A stretch of 64,000 nucleotides of DNA from the NCBI RefSeq assembly GCF_017876155.1, contig NZ_JAGINP010000004.1, positions 248,001 through 312,000 of the forward strand, given 5' to 3'. The translations under genes were made by a program, and so were the position numbers. Shown here one piece after another: positions 45,972 to 55,281 of the stretch. Numbering within the stretch: position 1 is the first letter of the stretch; each line of letters begins with the position of its first letter. Under the pieces are notes generated by a model, which had not been told where the DNA came from, made no database searches, and saw only the letters and a program-made list of their open reading frames with translations. This DNA comes from Azospirillum rugosum (GTDB taxonomy: Bacteria; Pseudomonadota; Alphaproteobacteria; Azospirillales; Azospirillaceae).

Positions 45972-46826
45972 TCACTCGGCGGCCGGGGCGGCCGCCTTGT
46001 CGTCCTTCTTCGGGGCCTCGGCGACCGGAGCGGCGACCGGAGCGGCGACCGGAGCGGCAACAGGAGCAGGGGCGGGAGCGGCCGCCTTGGCCTCCTCCGC
46101 CTTCTTCACCTCGGCCTTGGGCGCCGGTGCCGCCTCGGCTTTGGGCGCCGGGGCGGTCGCCTTGGGAGCCTCGGCCTTCGGGGCTTCGGCCTTCGGGGCC
46201 GGCGCCTTGGGAGCTTCAGCCTTGATCGCCGCAGCCTTCGGAGCGGCCTTGGCGACCGGAGCCTTCTTCGGGGCGGCGGGCTTGGGCTCGGCCTTCGCCT
46301 CAACCTTCGGAGCGGCCACCGGCGCCGGCGCGGCCTTGGGGGCCTCGTCCTTCACCTCGACCTTGGCGGCAGGCGCCTTGGCGGCGGGAGCCTTCGGGGC
46401 GGCGGCCTTCTTCGGAGCCTCGACCTTCGGCGCGGGCACCACGGGAGCAACGGGCGCAACGGCCTTCGCGACCGGGGCGGCGGCCGGAGCCGGCGCGGCC
46501 GTGACCGGGACATAGGTCAGTTCGGCGGCGATCTTGGAGGAGAGGTCGAGAACCGTCTGCACCTGGCCGGCGACGCGCGCCTGCGTGACGCTCAGCCACT
46601 CGCCCTGAAGCGCGGCGAAGTCGGCGGCGTTGCGGACCTTGCTGAACTCGCCGACCAGGCGCGAGGTCTCGCCGACGCCGGCGGTCGCGTTGTCGAACAG
46701 GCGGCGGTAGCCGTCCTGCAGCAGGCCGGCGACGCGCGCCGAACGGGCGGCGTGGGTTTCGGCGTTGGCCTTGGCCAGCGAACCGAACGGCGCGAAAAGG
46801 TTCAGAAGCGTGTTGGTGGCGGTCAT
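45972..46826 (-). CDS. Phasin with long Pro/Ala/Lys-rich C-terminal tail
   Basis: 284 residues. The first about 110 form a phasin helical domain (FAPFGSLAKANAETHAARSARVAGL, FAALQGEWLSVTQARVAGQ) that coats polyhydroxyalkanoate granules. The remaining about 170 are nearly all Ala, Pro, Lys and Val (PKAEAPKAEAPK-type repeats, VAAPVAAPVAAP), like histone-H1-like or AlgP/PhaF tails. PhaF-type tails bind DNA, so it could tether granules to the nucleoid (inference). No PHA synthase is in the window. Confidence 0.8.
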   Translation of the reverse strand: MTATNTLLNLFAPFGSLAKANAETHAARSARVAGLLQDGYRRLFDNATAGVGETSRLVGEFSKVRNAADFAALQGEWLSVTQARVAGQVQTVLDLSSKIAAELTYVPVTAAPAPAAAPVAKAVAPVAPVVPAPKVEAPKKAAAPKAPAAKAPAAKVEVKDEAPKAAPAPVAAPKVEAKAEPKPAAPKKAPVAKAAPKAAAIKAEAPKAPAPKAEAPKAEAPKATAPAPKAEAAPAPKAEVKKAEEAKAAAPAPAPVAAPVAAPVAAPVAEAPKKDDKAAAPAAE

Positions 46827-47050
46827 GTCGAAGGTTTCCCCCTGTGCGACTCGATGCGGCGGCAAGATCGGAAAGGCCAACGCCCGCAAGGAACCCCGGA
46901 GATCGCGGGCAAATCCCATCGCCCACGCGCCCAAAAGGCGCACCTTTCCCGCCCACGCCAACTTATGCACGGGGATAACGCGGTGCAATAGGAAATGCTG
47001 CGCCGCAATATAAGAGGAAAGCGCTACTCCACCCCTATATCATCGGGCTC

Positions 47051-48046
47051 TTACTCCACCGGGCGCCCGAGAAACCGTTCCAGCAGGCCGCGCGCCGCGG
47101 CGGTCGGGGTGACGGCACCGGCGGTGACGCGCGACTCCAGGTCGGCCAGGTCGGCGCGGACGGCGGGGTGGGCCTTGAAGGCGTCCACCAGGGTCTCGCG
47201 GATCTCGCTCCACAGCCAGGCGCGGGCCTGCTCGGCGCGCCGGGTCGCGCGGGCGCCGGAGGCTTCGGTGATGCCCCGGTGCTCCCCGATCGTATTCCAG
47301 ACCGCGTCGATGCCCGCCTTGGAAATGGCAGAGCAGCTGAGCACCGGCACGCGCCAGTCGCCGTGGCGCAGCAGGGTCAAGGCGTGGCGGTAGTCCGCGA
47401 CCGTGTGCCGCGCGGTGGCCGCAAGGTCGCCGTCGGCCTTGTTGACGACCACGAGGTCGGCCAGTTCCACGATGCCCTTCTTGATGCCCTGAAGCTCGTC
47501 GCCGCCGGCCGGCAGCAGAAGCAGCATGAACAGGTCCACCATGTCGGCCACCGCCGTTTCCGACTGGCCGACGCCCACCGTCTCCACCACGATCACGTCG
47601 AAGCCCGCCGCCTCGCAGACCAGCATGGCCTCGCGCGTGCGCCGGGCCACGCCGCCCAGCGTGGCGCCCGCGGGCGAGGGGCGGATGAAGGCGTCCGTCT
47701 CTCGCGACAGGTCCACCATGCGGGTCTTGTCGCCGAGGATGGAGCCGCCGGTGCGTTGCGACGACGGGTCGATGGCCAGCACCGCAACCTTGTGCCCCAG
47801 CCCGATGACGTGCAGCCCGAACGCCTCGATGAAGGTCGACTTGCCCACCCCCGGCACGCCGGAGATGCCCACCCGCACCGAATTGCCGGTGTGCGGCAAC
47901 AGCGCCTCCAGCAACGCGTCGGCCTGGGCACGGTGGTCACGCCGGGTCGACTCGATGAGCGTGATGGCGCGGGCGAGCGCGCGGCGGTCCCCGCGAAGCA
48001 CCGCTTCGGCGAGCGCTGCGGGGGTATGGGCGGCGGAGGTCGTCAT
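47051..48046 (-). CDS. meaB: MeaB/ArgK-family P-loop GTPase
   Basis: 331 residues. Walker [10 protein letters not shown], switch-like [18 protein letters not shown], Walker B/metal motif [10 protein letters not shown] and NKAD specificity motif. Chaperones cobalamin loading of methylmalonyl-CoA mutase; the mutase is not in the window. Confidence 0.93.
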   Translation of the reverse strand: MTTSAAHTPAALAEAVLRGDRRALARAITLIESTRRDHRAQADALLEALLPHTGNSVRVGISGVPGVGKSTFIEAFGLHVIGLGHKVAVLAIDPSSQRTGGSILGDKTRMVDLSRETDAFIRPSPAGATLGGVARRTREAMLVCEAAGFDVIVVETVGVGQSETAVADMVDLFMLLLLPAGGDELQGIKKGIVELADLVVVNKADGDLAATARHTVADYRHALTLLRHGDWRVPVLSCSAISKAGIDAVWNTIGEHRGITEASGARATRRAEQARAWLWSEIRETLVDAFKAHPAVRADLADLESRVTAGAVTPTAAARGLLERFLGRPVE

Positions 48047-48111
48047 GGTCCGAGAACCTAGCGGGCTCCGCGGGACTGGTGAAGCCCCCGCGGCAATCCG
48101 CCTTGGGAAGC

Positions 48112-48198
48112 AGCGACGTCGGGTCTCGACCCGACCTACCCATACGAACTGCCCCCGTAGCCCCCGTAGGTTGGGTGAAGCCGCAGGCGCAACCCAAC
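48112..48198. repeat. GTAGGTTGGGT palindromic repeat, family 3 copy 2
   Basis: GTCGGGTCTCGACCCGACCTAC hairpin (starting near 48119) followed by GTAGGTTGGGTGAAG...CGCAACCCAAC (48166-48198). Corresponds to 37724-37807. Confidence 0.75.
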
Positions 48199-48214
48199 GG
48201 CAACCGCCGACCGG

Positions 48215-48772
48215 TCAGACCGTCTCCCGTGCGCCGCGGTCCAGCCAGACCTCCAGGGCGGCGAACAGCGCGACGGCGGCGTCGCAGGCCTCCGCCGTGG
48301 CGGCGGGCTCCGTCAGGTCGCATTCCAGCTGGGCGAGCAGCGCCCGCCAGCGTCCGGCCATGTCGATCCCGGCCGATGCCAGGAAGCGCGCCCCGCGCCC
48401 CGCGTCGAAGCCCAGCGCGCGCGTGACGTTCGGCAGCATGACGCGCCCGCCGTGCGCCGACCCGTCCAGCACGTAGCGCGCGGCGAGCCGCGCCGGATGA
48501 CGGTCGAGGTGCGGCAGGCCGGTCGCCACGGGCAGCGCGTCGGCGTCGAGCCCCAGGTCGGCGAGATCGGCGCGCAGCAGGTCCAACCGCTCTCCTGGCC
48601 CGCCCAGCGCCCGCTCCAGCGGGGCGTTGAAGCCGTGCAGCGCGACCAGCGCCGCGCGGTAGCCATCGACCGTGATGTCCGGGCTGGTCAGCGGGCGCAG
48701 GATCGCCGCCTTGTCCAGCCGGTCGTGAATCGGCTGGGTCGCCGCGCGCAGCGCGTGCCGTACCGGTCCCAT
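48215..48772 (-). CDS. Biliverdin-producing heme oxygenase
   Basis: 185 residues: RHALRAATQPIHDRLDK with the proximal His at residue 16, and YVLDGSAHGGRVM on the distal side, as in BphO-type enzymes. Cleaves heme to biliverdin. Such genes often sit beside bacteriophytochromes, none here. Confidence 0.85.
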   Translation of the reverse strand: MGPVRHALRAATQPIHDRLDKAAILRPLTSPDITVDGYRAALVALHGFNAPLERALGGPGERLDLLRADLADLGLDADALPVATGLPHLDRHPARLAARYVLDGSAHGGRVMLPNVTRALGFDAGRGARFLASAGIDMAGRWRALLAQLECDLTEPAATAEACDAAVALFAALEVWLDRGARETV

Positions 48773-48817
48773 GGATGCTCCCGTCGGATGAGGATGGATG
48801 AAGTTTACCGGAGTCGG

Positions 48818-50677
48818 TCAGGTGGGGGCGAGGACTTCGGGCACCGGCTCCGGCCCCTGCGAGGACTCCTGCTGACGCGCCCACAGGGCGGCGTAGGCCC
48901 CGGCGCGGGCGAGCAGTTCGCCATGCCGGCCGCGCTCGATCACCCGGCCGGCCTCCAGCACCAGGATCTCGTCGGCGTCGATCACCGTGGACAGGCGGTG
49001 GGCGATGACCAGCGTCGTGCGGCCGCGGCTGACCTCGCGCAGGTTGGCCTGGATTTCCCGCTCCGTGTGGGTGTCGAGCGCGGATGTCGCCTCGTCGAAC
49101 AGCAGGATGCCGGGATTTTTCAGGATGGTGCGGGCGATGGCGACGCGCTGCTTCTCGCCGCCGGACAGCTTCAGCCCGCGCTCGCCCACCGTGGTCTCGT
49201 AGCCGTCGGGCAGCGCCATGATGAAGTCGTGGATGTGGGCCAGCCGCGCCGCCCGCTCCACCTCCGCCGGGCTGGCGCCGGGACGGCCGTAGGCGATGTT
49301 GTAGTAGACCGTGTCGTTGAACAGGACCGTGTCCTGCGGGACGATGCCGAGCGAGGCGCGCAGGGACTCCTGCGTCACCGCGCGGATGTCCTGCCCGTCG
49401 ATCAGCACGCGGCCCTTCGACACGTCGTAGAAGCGGAACAGCAGCCGGCTGATGGTCGACTTGCCGGCGCCCGAGGGGCCGACGATCGCCACCGTCTTGC
49501 CGGCCGGCACGGTGAAGCTCACCCCCTTCAGGATCGGCCGGCGCGGGTCGTAGCCGAACTCCACCCCCTCGAACCGCACCTCGCCGCCGGTCACCGCCAG
49601 CGCCGGGGCGCCGGGCCGGTCCGCCACCTCCCGGTCCACCGACAGCAGTTTCACCATCGATTCGATGTCGGTCAGCGCCTGCTTGATCTCGCGGTAGACC
49701 ACGCCGAAGAAGTTCAGCGGCTGGTAGAGCTGCAAGAGATAGGTGTTGACCAGCACGAAGTCGCCGATGGTCATGGAGCCGTTGACGATGCCCCGCGCCG
49801 CCATGCCCATGACGACCGCCAACCCAACGGAGATGATCGCCGACTGGCCGATGTTCAGCAGCGACAGGCTGCGCTGGCTCTGCACCGCCGCCTGTTCGTA
49901 GGAGGCGAGTGCGGCGTCGTAGCGCCGCGCCTCGTGCTGCTCGTTCCCGAAATACTTGACCGTCTCGTAGTTCAGCAGGCTGTCCACCGCCTTGGTGTTG
50001 GCCTTGCTGTCGGTCTCGTTCATGGCGCGGCGGAACTGGATGCGCCATTCCGACACGAAGAAGGTGTAGGCGATGTAGCCGAACACCGTGACGAAGGTCG
50101 CCAGCGCGAACCAGCCGTTGAACATCCGCCACAGGATGATGCAGACCAGCGCGATCTCCACCAGCGTCGGCACGATGGAGAACAGGGCGTAGCGCAGCAG
50201 CGCCTCGATCGCGCGCGTCCCGCGCTCCAGCGAGCGGGTCAGGCCGCCGGTCTGCCGCTCCAGGTGGAAGCGCAGGGACAGCGCGTGCAGGTGCTGGAAC
50301 ACCGACAGCGCGACCTTGCGGATCGTGCGCTGGGCGACGGAGGCGAACACCGCGTCGCGCAGTTCCGCGAAGACCAGCGACGTCACGCGGGCCAGGCCGT
50401 AGGCGACGATCAGGCCCAGCGGGATCGCCACCGCCGCACTGGCGTTTCCGCCACCCAGCGCGTCCACCGCCCGCTTGTAGAAGATCGGCACATAGACGTT
50501 GGCTGCCTTGGCCCCGACCAGGAGCACCAGCGCCAGGACGACGCGCACCTTCGTCTCCAGCGAGTCGGCGGGCCAGAGGTAGGGCACGAGCGAGCGCAGC
50601 GCCCCCAGGTCGCCGGTGCTGGTCGCGGCCTCGGCGTAGGACAGTGCTGGGCCCTTGGGTTGGGAGCGGCGGCGCAT
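48818..50677 (-). CDS. ATM1/HMT1-type ABC exporter
   Basis: 619 residues: half-transporter with six TM helices (about 40-330), then an ATPase with Walker A GPSGAGKST, signature LSGGEKQRVAIA and Walker B ILLFDEATSALD. The motif YETVKYFGNE is typical of mitochondrial-ATM1-like exporters that move glutathione-based metal conjugates. Works as a dimer in the inner membrane. Confidence 0.92.
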   Translation of the reverse strand: MRRRSQPKGPALSYAEAATSTGDLGALRSLVPYLWPADSLETKVRVVLALVLLVGAKAANVYVPIFYKRAVDALGGGNASAAVAIPLGLIVAYGLARVTSLVFAELRDAVFASVAQRTIRKVALSVFQHLHALSLRFHLERQTGGLTRSLERGTRAIEALLRYALFSIVPTLVEIALVCIILWRMFNGWFALATFVTVFGYIAYTFFVSEWRIQFRRAMNETDSKANTKAVDSLLNYETVKYFGNEQHEARRYDAALASYEQAAVQSQRSLSLLNIGQSAIISVGLAVVMGMAARGIVNGSMTIGDFVLVNTYLLQLYQPLNFFGVVYREIKQALTDIESMVKLLSVDREVADRPGAPALAVTGGEVRFEGVEFGYDPRRPILKGVSFTVPAGKTVAIVGPSGAGKSTISRLLFRFYDVSKGRVLIDGQDIRAVTQESLRASLGIVPQDTVLFNDTVYYNIAYGRPGASPAEVERAARLAHIHDFIMALPDGYETTVGERGLKLSGGEKQRVAIARTILKNPGILLFDEATSALDTHTEREIQANLREVSRGRTTLVIAHRLSTVIDADEILVLEAGRVIERGRHGELLARAGAYAALWARQQESSQGPEPVPEVLAPT

Positions 50678-50910
50678 GGGGAGGAATTCCGGTCGGCAAG
50701 CGGTTGAACGGCGGCGCTCCTAACCTAAGGGCAAGGGGCGCCCGCGCAAAGGGCGGCGGAGCCTGCGCATCGCTGCCTTGCGGGCACAGGGGCAACATGC
50801 CCTGCGGGCATAGGGGCAAAAACATTACGAAATTTGAGGGAACGTAAAGACACTTGAAACATGTGGGTCCTATCCTTGGCGGGTCATCCTACGCTGGGAT
50901 TCATTCGATC

Positions 50911-53337
50911 ATGCAGAACGCCAGCTTTTCCGGCCGCTTCCGGGTCGGGACCCGAATCTACACGGGCTTCCTCCTTGTGCTTGCGCTGCTTGCCCTGGTC
51001 GTGGGCGTCGGGGTGCGGGCGCTGTCGGTCACCAGCGCGGACGTCGACCGCTACGTGGCCATTTCCGACAACTCGATCCGCGTGACGGAGCTTGAGGCGT
51101 CGGTGGGCGGGATGCGGCGGAACGCGCTCAGCTACATGTTCACCGGCGACCGCGCGACGGCCGAAAAGGTCCGCGACGGGCAGAAGGCGCTGGAGCAGGA
51201 TCTGCGGACGGTGCGCGACGCCACGCACGATCCCGGGCGACGCGCCATGATCGAGCGGATGATCCAGCATTTCGAGAGCTACCGCGCCAACTTCGGCAAG
51301 CTGGTGGAGATGCGCGAGAAGCGCGACCGCCTGATCGCCGAACAGATGAATCCCACGGGCACCAAGGCGCGGGAGAACCTGACGCAGATCATCCAGTCGG
51401 CCATGGCCGACGGCGACATGGAAGCCGCAGCGCTCGCCGGCATCGCCCAGGAGAAGCTGATGCAGGCGCGCCTCAGCGCCCAGCGCTTCCTCAGCGAGCC
51501 GAGCCAAAAGCAGGCGGACGACGTCAAGAAGCGCAACGACCATTTCAACGCGGTCATCCATCCGCTGGCCCAACAGCTGCACAACCCGACCCGCAAGCGG
51601 CTGGCCCAGGAAGCCGACCAACTGTCCGACCGCTACGTCGAGGTTTTCGAGCAGGTCGCGGCGCTGGTCATGACCACGCAGGATCTCGCCTTCTCCGTCA
51701 TGGCGAAGGAAGCCGCGGAATTCGGCGAATTGGCCAACCATACCGTCGAGTCGCAGACGCAGGCACGCCACGCCGTCCAGACGGAGATGCAGGCTGGCAT
51801 GGAGCGCACCATGACCATCGACCTTGCGCTGGCCGCGGCGGCGTTGCTGGTCGGCCTGCTGGCCGCCTGGGCGGTGGCGCGGTCGATCGTGAAGCCGGTT
51901 ACGGCGATGACCGGGACGATGACGGCGCTGGCCGGCGGCGACCTGGGGGTGACCATCCCGGCGCTGTCCAACCGCGACGAGATCGGGCGGATGGCGCAGG
52001 CGGTGCAGGTGTTCAAGGAGAACGCCATCGAGAAGAAGGCGATGGACGAGGCCGAGCGCGCCCGGCTGGAGGAGGAGCGCCGCGAGGAGGAGGTCAAGCG
52101 GGCCCGCGAGCAGGCCATCGGCGAGGAGATCGCCCAGCTGATCGACGGCGTGTCCAAGGGCGACCTGTCGCGCCGGCTCGACCTCGCCGGCAAGGACGGC
52201 TTCTACAAGACCATGTCGAAGGGCATCAACCGCCTGACCGACACGGTGGAGGCGGTCATCGCCGACCTCGGCGCCGTGCTCAGCGCGCTCGCCCAGGGCG
52301 ACCTCAACAAGCGCGTCGAGCGCGACTACCAGGGCGCCTTCCAGACCCTGAAGACCGACGTCAACGCCACCTCCGCCAAGCTGTCGGAGATCGTCGGCCA
52401 GATCACCCAGTCGGCGGAGACCATCGCGTCCGCCGCGGCGGAGGTGTCCACCGGCTCCGCCGACCTCGCGGAGCGCACGGAGCAGCAGGCCTCCTCGCTG
52501 GAGGAGACGGCGGCGAGCATGGAGGAGCTGGGCGCCACCGTGCGCTCCAACGCCGACAACGCCCAGCGCGCCAACACCATGGCCGCCGACGCCCGTTCCG
52601 CCGCCGAGTCGGGCGGCGCGGTCGCGGGCTCCGCGATCGAGGCGATGCGGCGGATCGAGGACGCCAGCCGCCGGATCACCGACATCATCGGGGTGATCGA
52701 CGAGATCGCCTTCCAGACCAACCTGCTGGCGCTGAACGCGGCGGTGGAGGCGGCGCGGGCCGGCGACGCGGGCCGCGGCTTCGCGGTGGTGGCGCAGGAG
52801 GTGCGCAACCTCGCCCAGCGCTCCGCCCAGGCGTCGAAGGAGATCAAGAGCCTGATCCTGGACAGCGACAGCCAGGTGCGCGACGGCGTCGACCTGGTGA
52901 AGAAGGCCGGCGACGCGCTGGGCGGCATCGTGTCGGGCGTGCAGCAGGTCGCCGGCCTGATCGCCGAGATGGCCGCAGCCTCGTCCGAGCAGGCCTCCGC
53001 GCTGGATGAGATCAACGCCACCGTCTCGCAGATGGACGAGATGACCCAGAAGAACGCCGCGCTGGTGGAAGAGACCACCGCCGCCGCCCAGGCGATGGCC
53101 GGGCAGGCGGGCGACCTGAAGACCCTGATCGGCTTCTTCAAGCTGGATCCGCGCTCCATCCAGGCCATCGCGACCCAGCCGGCCGCTGTCCATCGAACGG
53201 GCGGCATGGCCAAGCCGTCGCCCATCGGCCGCAACGCCCGCCCCGCCGCCAAGAAGCCGGTGGCGAAGCCCGTCGCCAGCGCCGCCGCCGTGCTGAAGCG
53301 GAACACCAGCGAGGACGACGACTGGAAGGAGTTCTGA
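50911..53337 (+). CDS. Methyl-accepting chemotaxis protein with CheR-tether-like tail
   Basis: 808 residues. TM1, a large helical sensor (about residues 50-300, helical-bundle type), TM2, two HAMP-like segments, the signalling domain with DEIAFQTNLLALNAAVEAARAG, then a basic linker ending DDDWKEF. That last pentapeptide fits the xWxxF tether that recruits CheR/CheB. The ATG at 50911 is chosen as it begins the N-terminal basic segment of TM1; a TTG at 50854 is possible. Ligand unknown. Confidence 0.93.
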   Translation: MQNASFSGRFRVGTRIYTGFLLVLALLALVVGVGVRALSVTSADVDRYVAISDNSIRVTELEASVGGMRRNALSYMFTGDRATAEKVRDGQKALEQDLRTVRDATHDPGRRAMIERMIQHFESYRANFGKLVEMREKRDRLIAEQMNPTGTKARENLTQIIQSAMADGDMEAAALAGIAQEKLMQARLSAQRFLSEPSQKQADDVKKRNDHFNAVIHPLAQQLHNPTRKRLAQEADQLSDRYVEVFEQVAALVMTTQDLAFSVMAKEAAEFGELANHTVESQTQARHAVQTEMQAGMERTMTIDLALAAAALLVGLLAAWAVARSIVKPVTAMTGTMTALAGGDLGVTIPALSNRDEIGRMAQAVQVFKENAIEKKAMDEAERARLEEERREEEVKRAREQAIGEEIAQLIDGVSKGDLSRRLDLAGKDGFYKTMSKGINRLTDTVEAVIADLGAVLSALAQGDLNKRVERDYQGAFQTLKTDVNATSAKLSEIVGQITQSAETIASAAAEVSTGSADLAERTEQQASSLEETAASMEELGATVRSNADNAQRANTMAADARSAAESGGAVAGSAIEAMRRIEDASRRITDIIGVIDEIAFQTNLLALNAAVEAARAGDAGRGFAVVAQEVRNLAQRSAQASKEIKSLILDSDSQVRDGVDLVKKAGDALGGIVSGVQQVAGLIAEMAAASSEQASALDEINATVSQMDEMTQKNAALVEETTAAAQAMAGQAGDLKTLIGFFKLDPRSIQAIATQPAAVHRTGGMAKPSPIGRNARPAAKKPVAKPVASAAAVLKRNTSEDDDWKEF

Positions 53338-53360
53338 CCGTTCCGCCGGTCCCAAACAGA

Positions 53361-53396
53361 AAAGGCCCCTCGTCCGCCGGACGAGGGGCCCTTTTT
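53361..53396. terminator. Bidirectional terminator between MCP and SH3 lipoprotein
   Basis: GGCCCCTCGTCC - GCC - GGACGAGGGGCC with CTTTTT on the plus strand and CTTTTCTG on the minus strand. Serves both convergent genes. Confidence 0.9.
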
Positions 53397-53409
53397 CGTG
53401 GCGGCCGGC

Positions 53410-53868
53410 TCAGTTCGCGATCGGCGCCGCCTCGATCTTGCGGCGGGGGGCGGCCTTGATGGTCGGCCCGGCGTTGTCGGTCGGCTTGGCGACCGTGGTC
53501 GTGCTGCCCTTGGTGGTTTGCACCGCGGTGCCGCGCAGGCGCAGCAGGTGCATGCGGACATAGGCAGTGGAGCCGGCGGCCTGCACCGCGACCCAATCGG
53601 TCCCGCGGGAGCGGCCCATCACCTTCACCGGCACGCCCGGCGGGAAGGAGGCGACGATCGGCGCGCTGTTGGACGGCTGCGACCGCAGCTGGGTCGACTT
53701 GTCCGTCTCCCAATCGCCGTACATCGGGTCGAGCCCGGCGCCGGATGTCTGCGGCGCCGTCTGCACGACCGGAGGCCGGGGCGCCCGGTCGCGCGTCCCG
53801 CATGCGGTGAGCAGCACCGCGCAGCCAACGGCCACGGACAGGGAAAGCACTCGCAGACGCCGCGTCAT
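53410..53868 (-). CDS. SH3-domain lipoprotein
   Basis: 152 residues, lipobox LTAC at about residue 23, a Pro-rich linker, then a bacterial SH3 domain (about 60-120: TQLRSQPSNSAPIVASFPPGVPVKV, WVAVQAAGSTAYVRMHLLR) and a basic tail. Likely binds peptidoglycan in the periplasm. Confidence 0.82.
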   Translation of the reverse strand: MTRRLRVLSLSVAVGCAVLLTACGTRDRAPRPPVVQTAPQTSGAGLDPMYGDWETDKSTQLRSQPSNSAPIVASFPPGVPVKVMGRSRGTDWVAVQAAGSTAYVRMHLLRLRGTAVQTTKGSTTTVAKPTDNAGPTIKAAPRRKIEAAPIAN

Positions 53869-53982
53869 CTCAGACCCTATGGAACAGCCCTTTCGATCGC
53901 GCGACCATACAGGAAGCGGAGGCTTGAGCGCCACCGCGGTGCAGCACGCCGGCTATGCACTGTTTGTGGCATCACCGCCTGC

Positions 53983-54339
53983 TTACCCGAGCACGCCCAG
54001 CTGCCACACGAAGAAGGTCGCCAGCGCCGCGACGATGGTCAGCAACTGCCGCCCGCCGGTCGCCACGCAGGCCAGCACGGCCACGGCGGCGCCGACCAGC
54101 TGCGGGTTGCGCCAGGTCAGCTCCAGCCCCTCGCCGTGCGGGGACAGGATCATCGGCACGATGATGGCGGTCAGCACCGTCACCGGAACGAAGCCCAGCG
54201 CCTGCTTCAACAGCGGCGGGAAGACGATCCGGTCGCCCAGGATGAACAGCGCAGCCTTCACGAAGACCGTCACCGCAGACATCCCCAGGATCATGAAGGT
54301 GTTCATCATGATGGTGTTGGTGAGGATCGCGTCGTCCAT
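53983..54339 (-). CDS. azlD: AzlD-family branched-chain amino acid exporter subunit
   Basis: 118 residues, four hydrophobic helices, AzlD-like (GDRIVFPPLLKQALGFVPVTVLTAI). With AzlC it exports branched-chain amino acids. Its start overlaps the azlC stop (TGATG). Confidence 0.87.
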   Translation of the reverse strand: MDDAILTNTIMMNTFMILGMSAVTVFVKAALFILGDRIVFPPLLKQALGFVPVTVLTAIIVPMILSPHGEGLELTWRNPQLVGAAVAVLACVATGGRQLLTIVAALATFFVWQLGVLG

Positions 54340-55058
54340 CACGCGGCCTCCTCCACCCGTTCCCGGCTTCCCGCGCGCCAGCGCAGGAGCGACAGCCCCA
54401 CCATCACCCCGACGGTCACCGCCGCCATGAGGCCGAGCTTGTAGGGCAGGCCCTGCCCCAGATAGGCGATGGTCCCCGCGGCCAGGGCGGCGGCGAAATG
54501 CGGCAGGCTGGCCAGCTGCGGCACCACGATGGCGATGAAGGTCGCGACCATCGCGAAGTCGAGGCCGAGCGACTGCAGCTGCGGGAAGGCCGCCCCGAAC
54601 AGAAGGCCGACCAGGGTCCAGAGCTGCCAGTTCCCGTACATGGACAGGCAGGATCCCAGGAAGTACCAATGGCCCAGCGGCGCGCGCGGGTGCCGCTGGT
54701 AATAGCCGGCCATCACCGCGAAGGTCTCGTCGGTCAGGAAGAATCCCAGCGTCCAGCGCCAGCGGGCCGGCAGATGCGCCACGTGCGGCAGCAGCGTGGC
54801 CGCGTAGAGCGCGTGGCGCAGGTTCACGATCAGCGTGGTCAGCCAGATCACCAGCAGCCCCGCGTGCCCGGCCACCAGGCCGACCGCGATGAACTGGCTG
54901 GACCCGGCATAGACGCTCAGCGACATCAGCTGCCCCTGCCACAGGGCAAGCGGACCCGCGGCCACCAGAGTGCCGAAGATCACGCCGAAGGGTGCGGCCC
55001 CCACCAGCATCGGCACGGTGTCGCGGGCGCCCGAGGCAAAACTGGACAGTCTGGTCAT
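54339..55058 (-). CDS. azlC: AzlC-family branched-chain amino acid exporter subunit
   Basis: 239 residues with seven to eight helices. AzlC marks: PFGVIFGTLVAAG, MSLSVYAGSSQFIAVG and LIVNLRHALYAATLLPH, then TDETFAVM. First gene of the azlC-azlD pair. Confidence 0.9.
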   Translation of the reverse strand: MTRLSSFASGARDTVPMLVGAAPFGVIFGTLVAAGPLALWQGQLMSLSVYAGSSQFIAVGLVAGHAGLLVIWLTTLIVNLRHALYAATLLPHVAHLPARWRWTLGFFLTDETFAVMAGYYQRHPRAPLGHWYFLGSCLSMYGNWQLWTLVGLLFGAAFPQLQSLGLDFAMVATFIAIVVPQLASLPHFAAALAAGTIAYLGQGLPYKLGLMAAVTVGVMVGLSLLRWRAGSRERVEEAA

Positions 55059-55281
55059 CGTCAAACGGTGGTTCGAAACAGCGTCGGGTTGTGGACCATA
55101 GCGCTGCGAAAGCCGGACCGCCCGAACTTTATTGTCCGGGTACAAGTCCCGCCCGTCCGCGCGCGAACGCAGGATTTGTGCACAAAATGCCGCACACGAA
55201 TCATCGAAACATTTTCCCGTATTTGGGATATTTCTGAACAAGTTGCCCGCAGCCGCGCAGCCATCCGGAGGGCTTGTTCGC

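Noticed and set aside
50778-50820. Two short direct repeats (CTGCGGGCA-AGGGGCAA) upstream of the MCP
   Set aside because: Only two imperfect units, with no further structure; too short to call a regulatory array or CRISPR.
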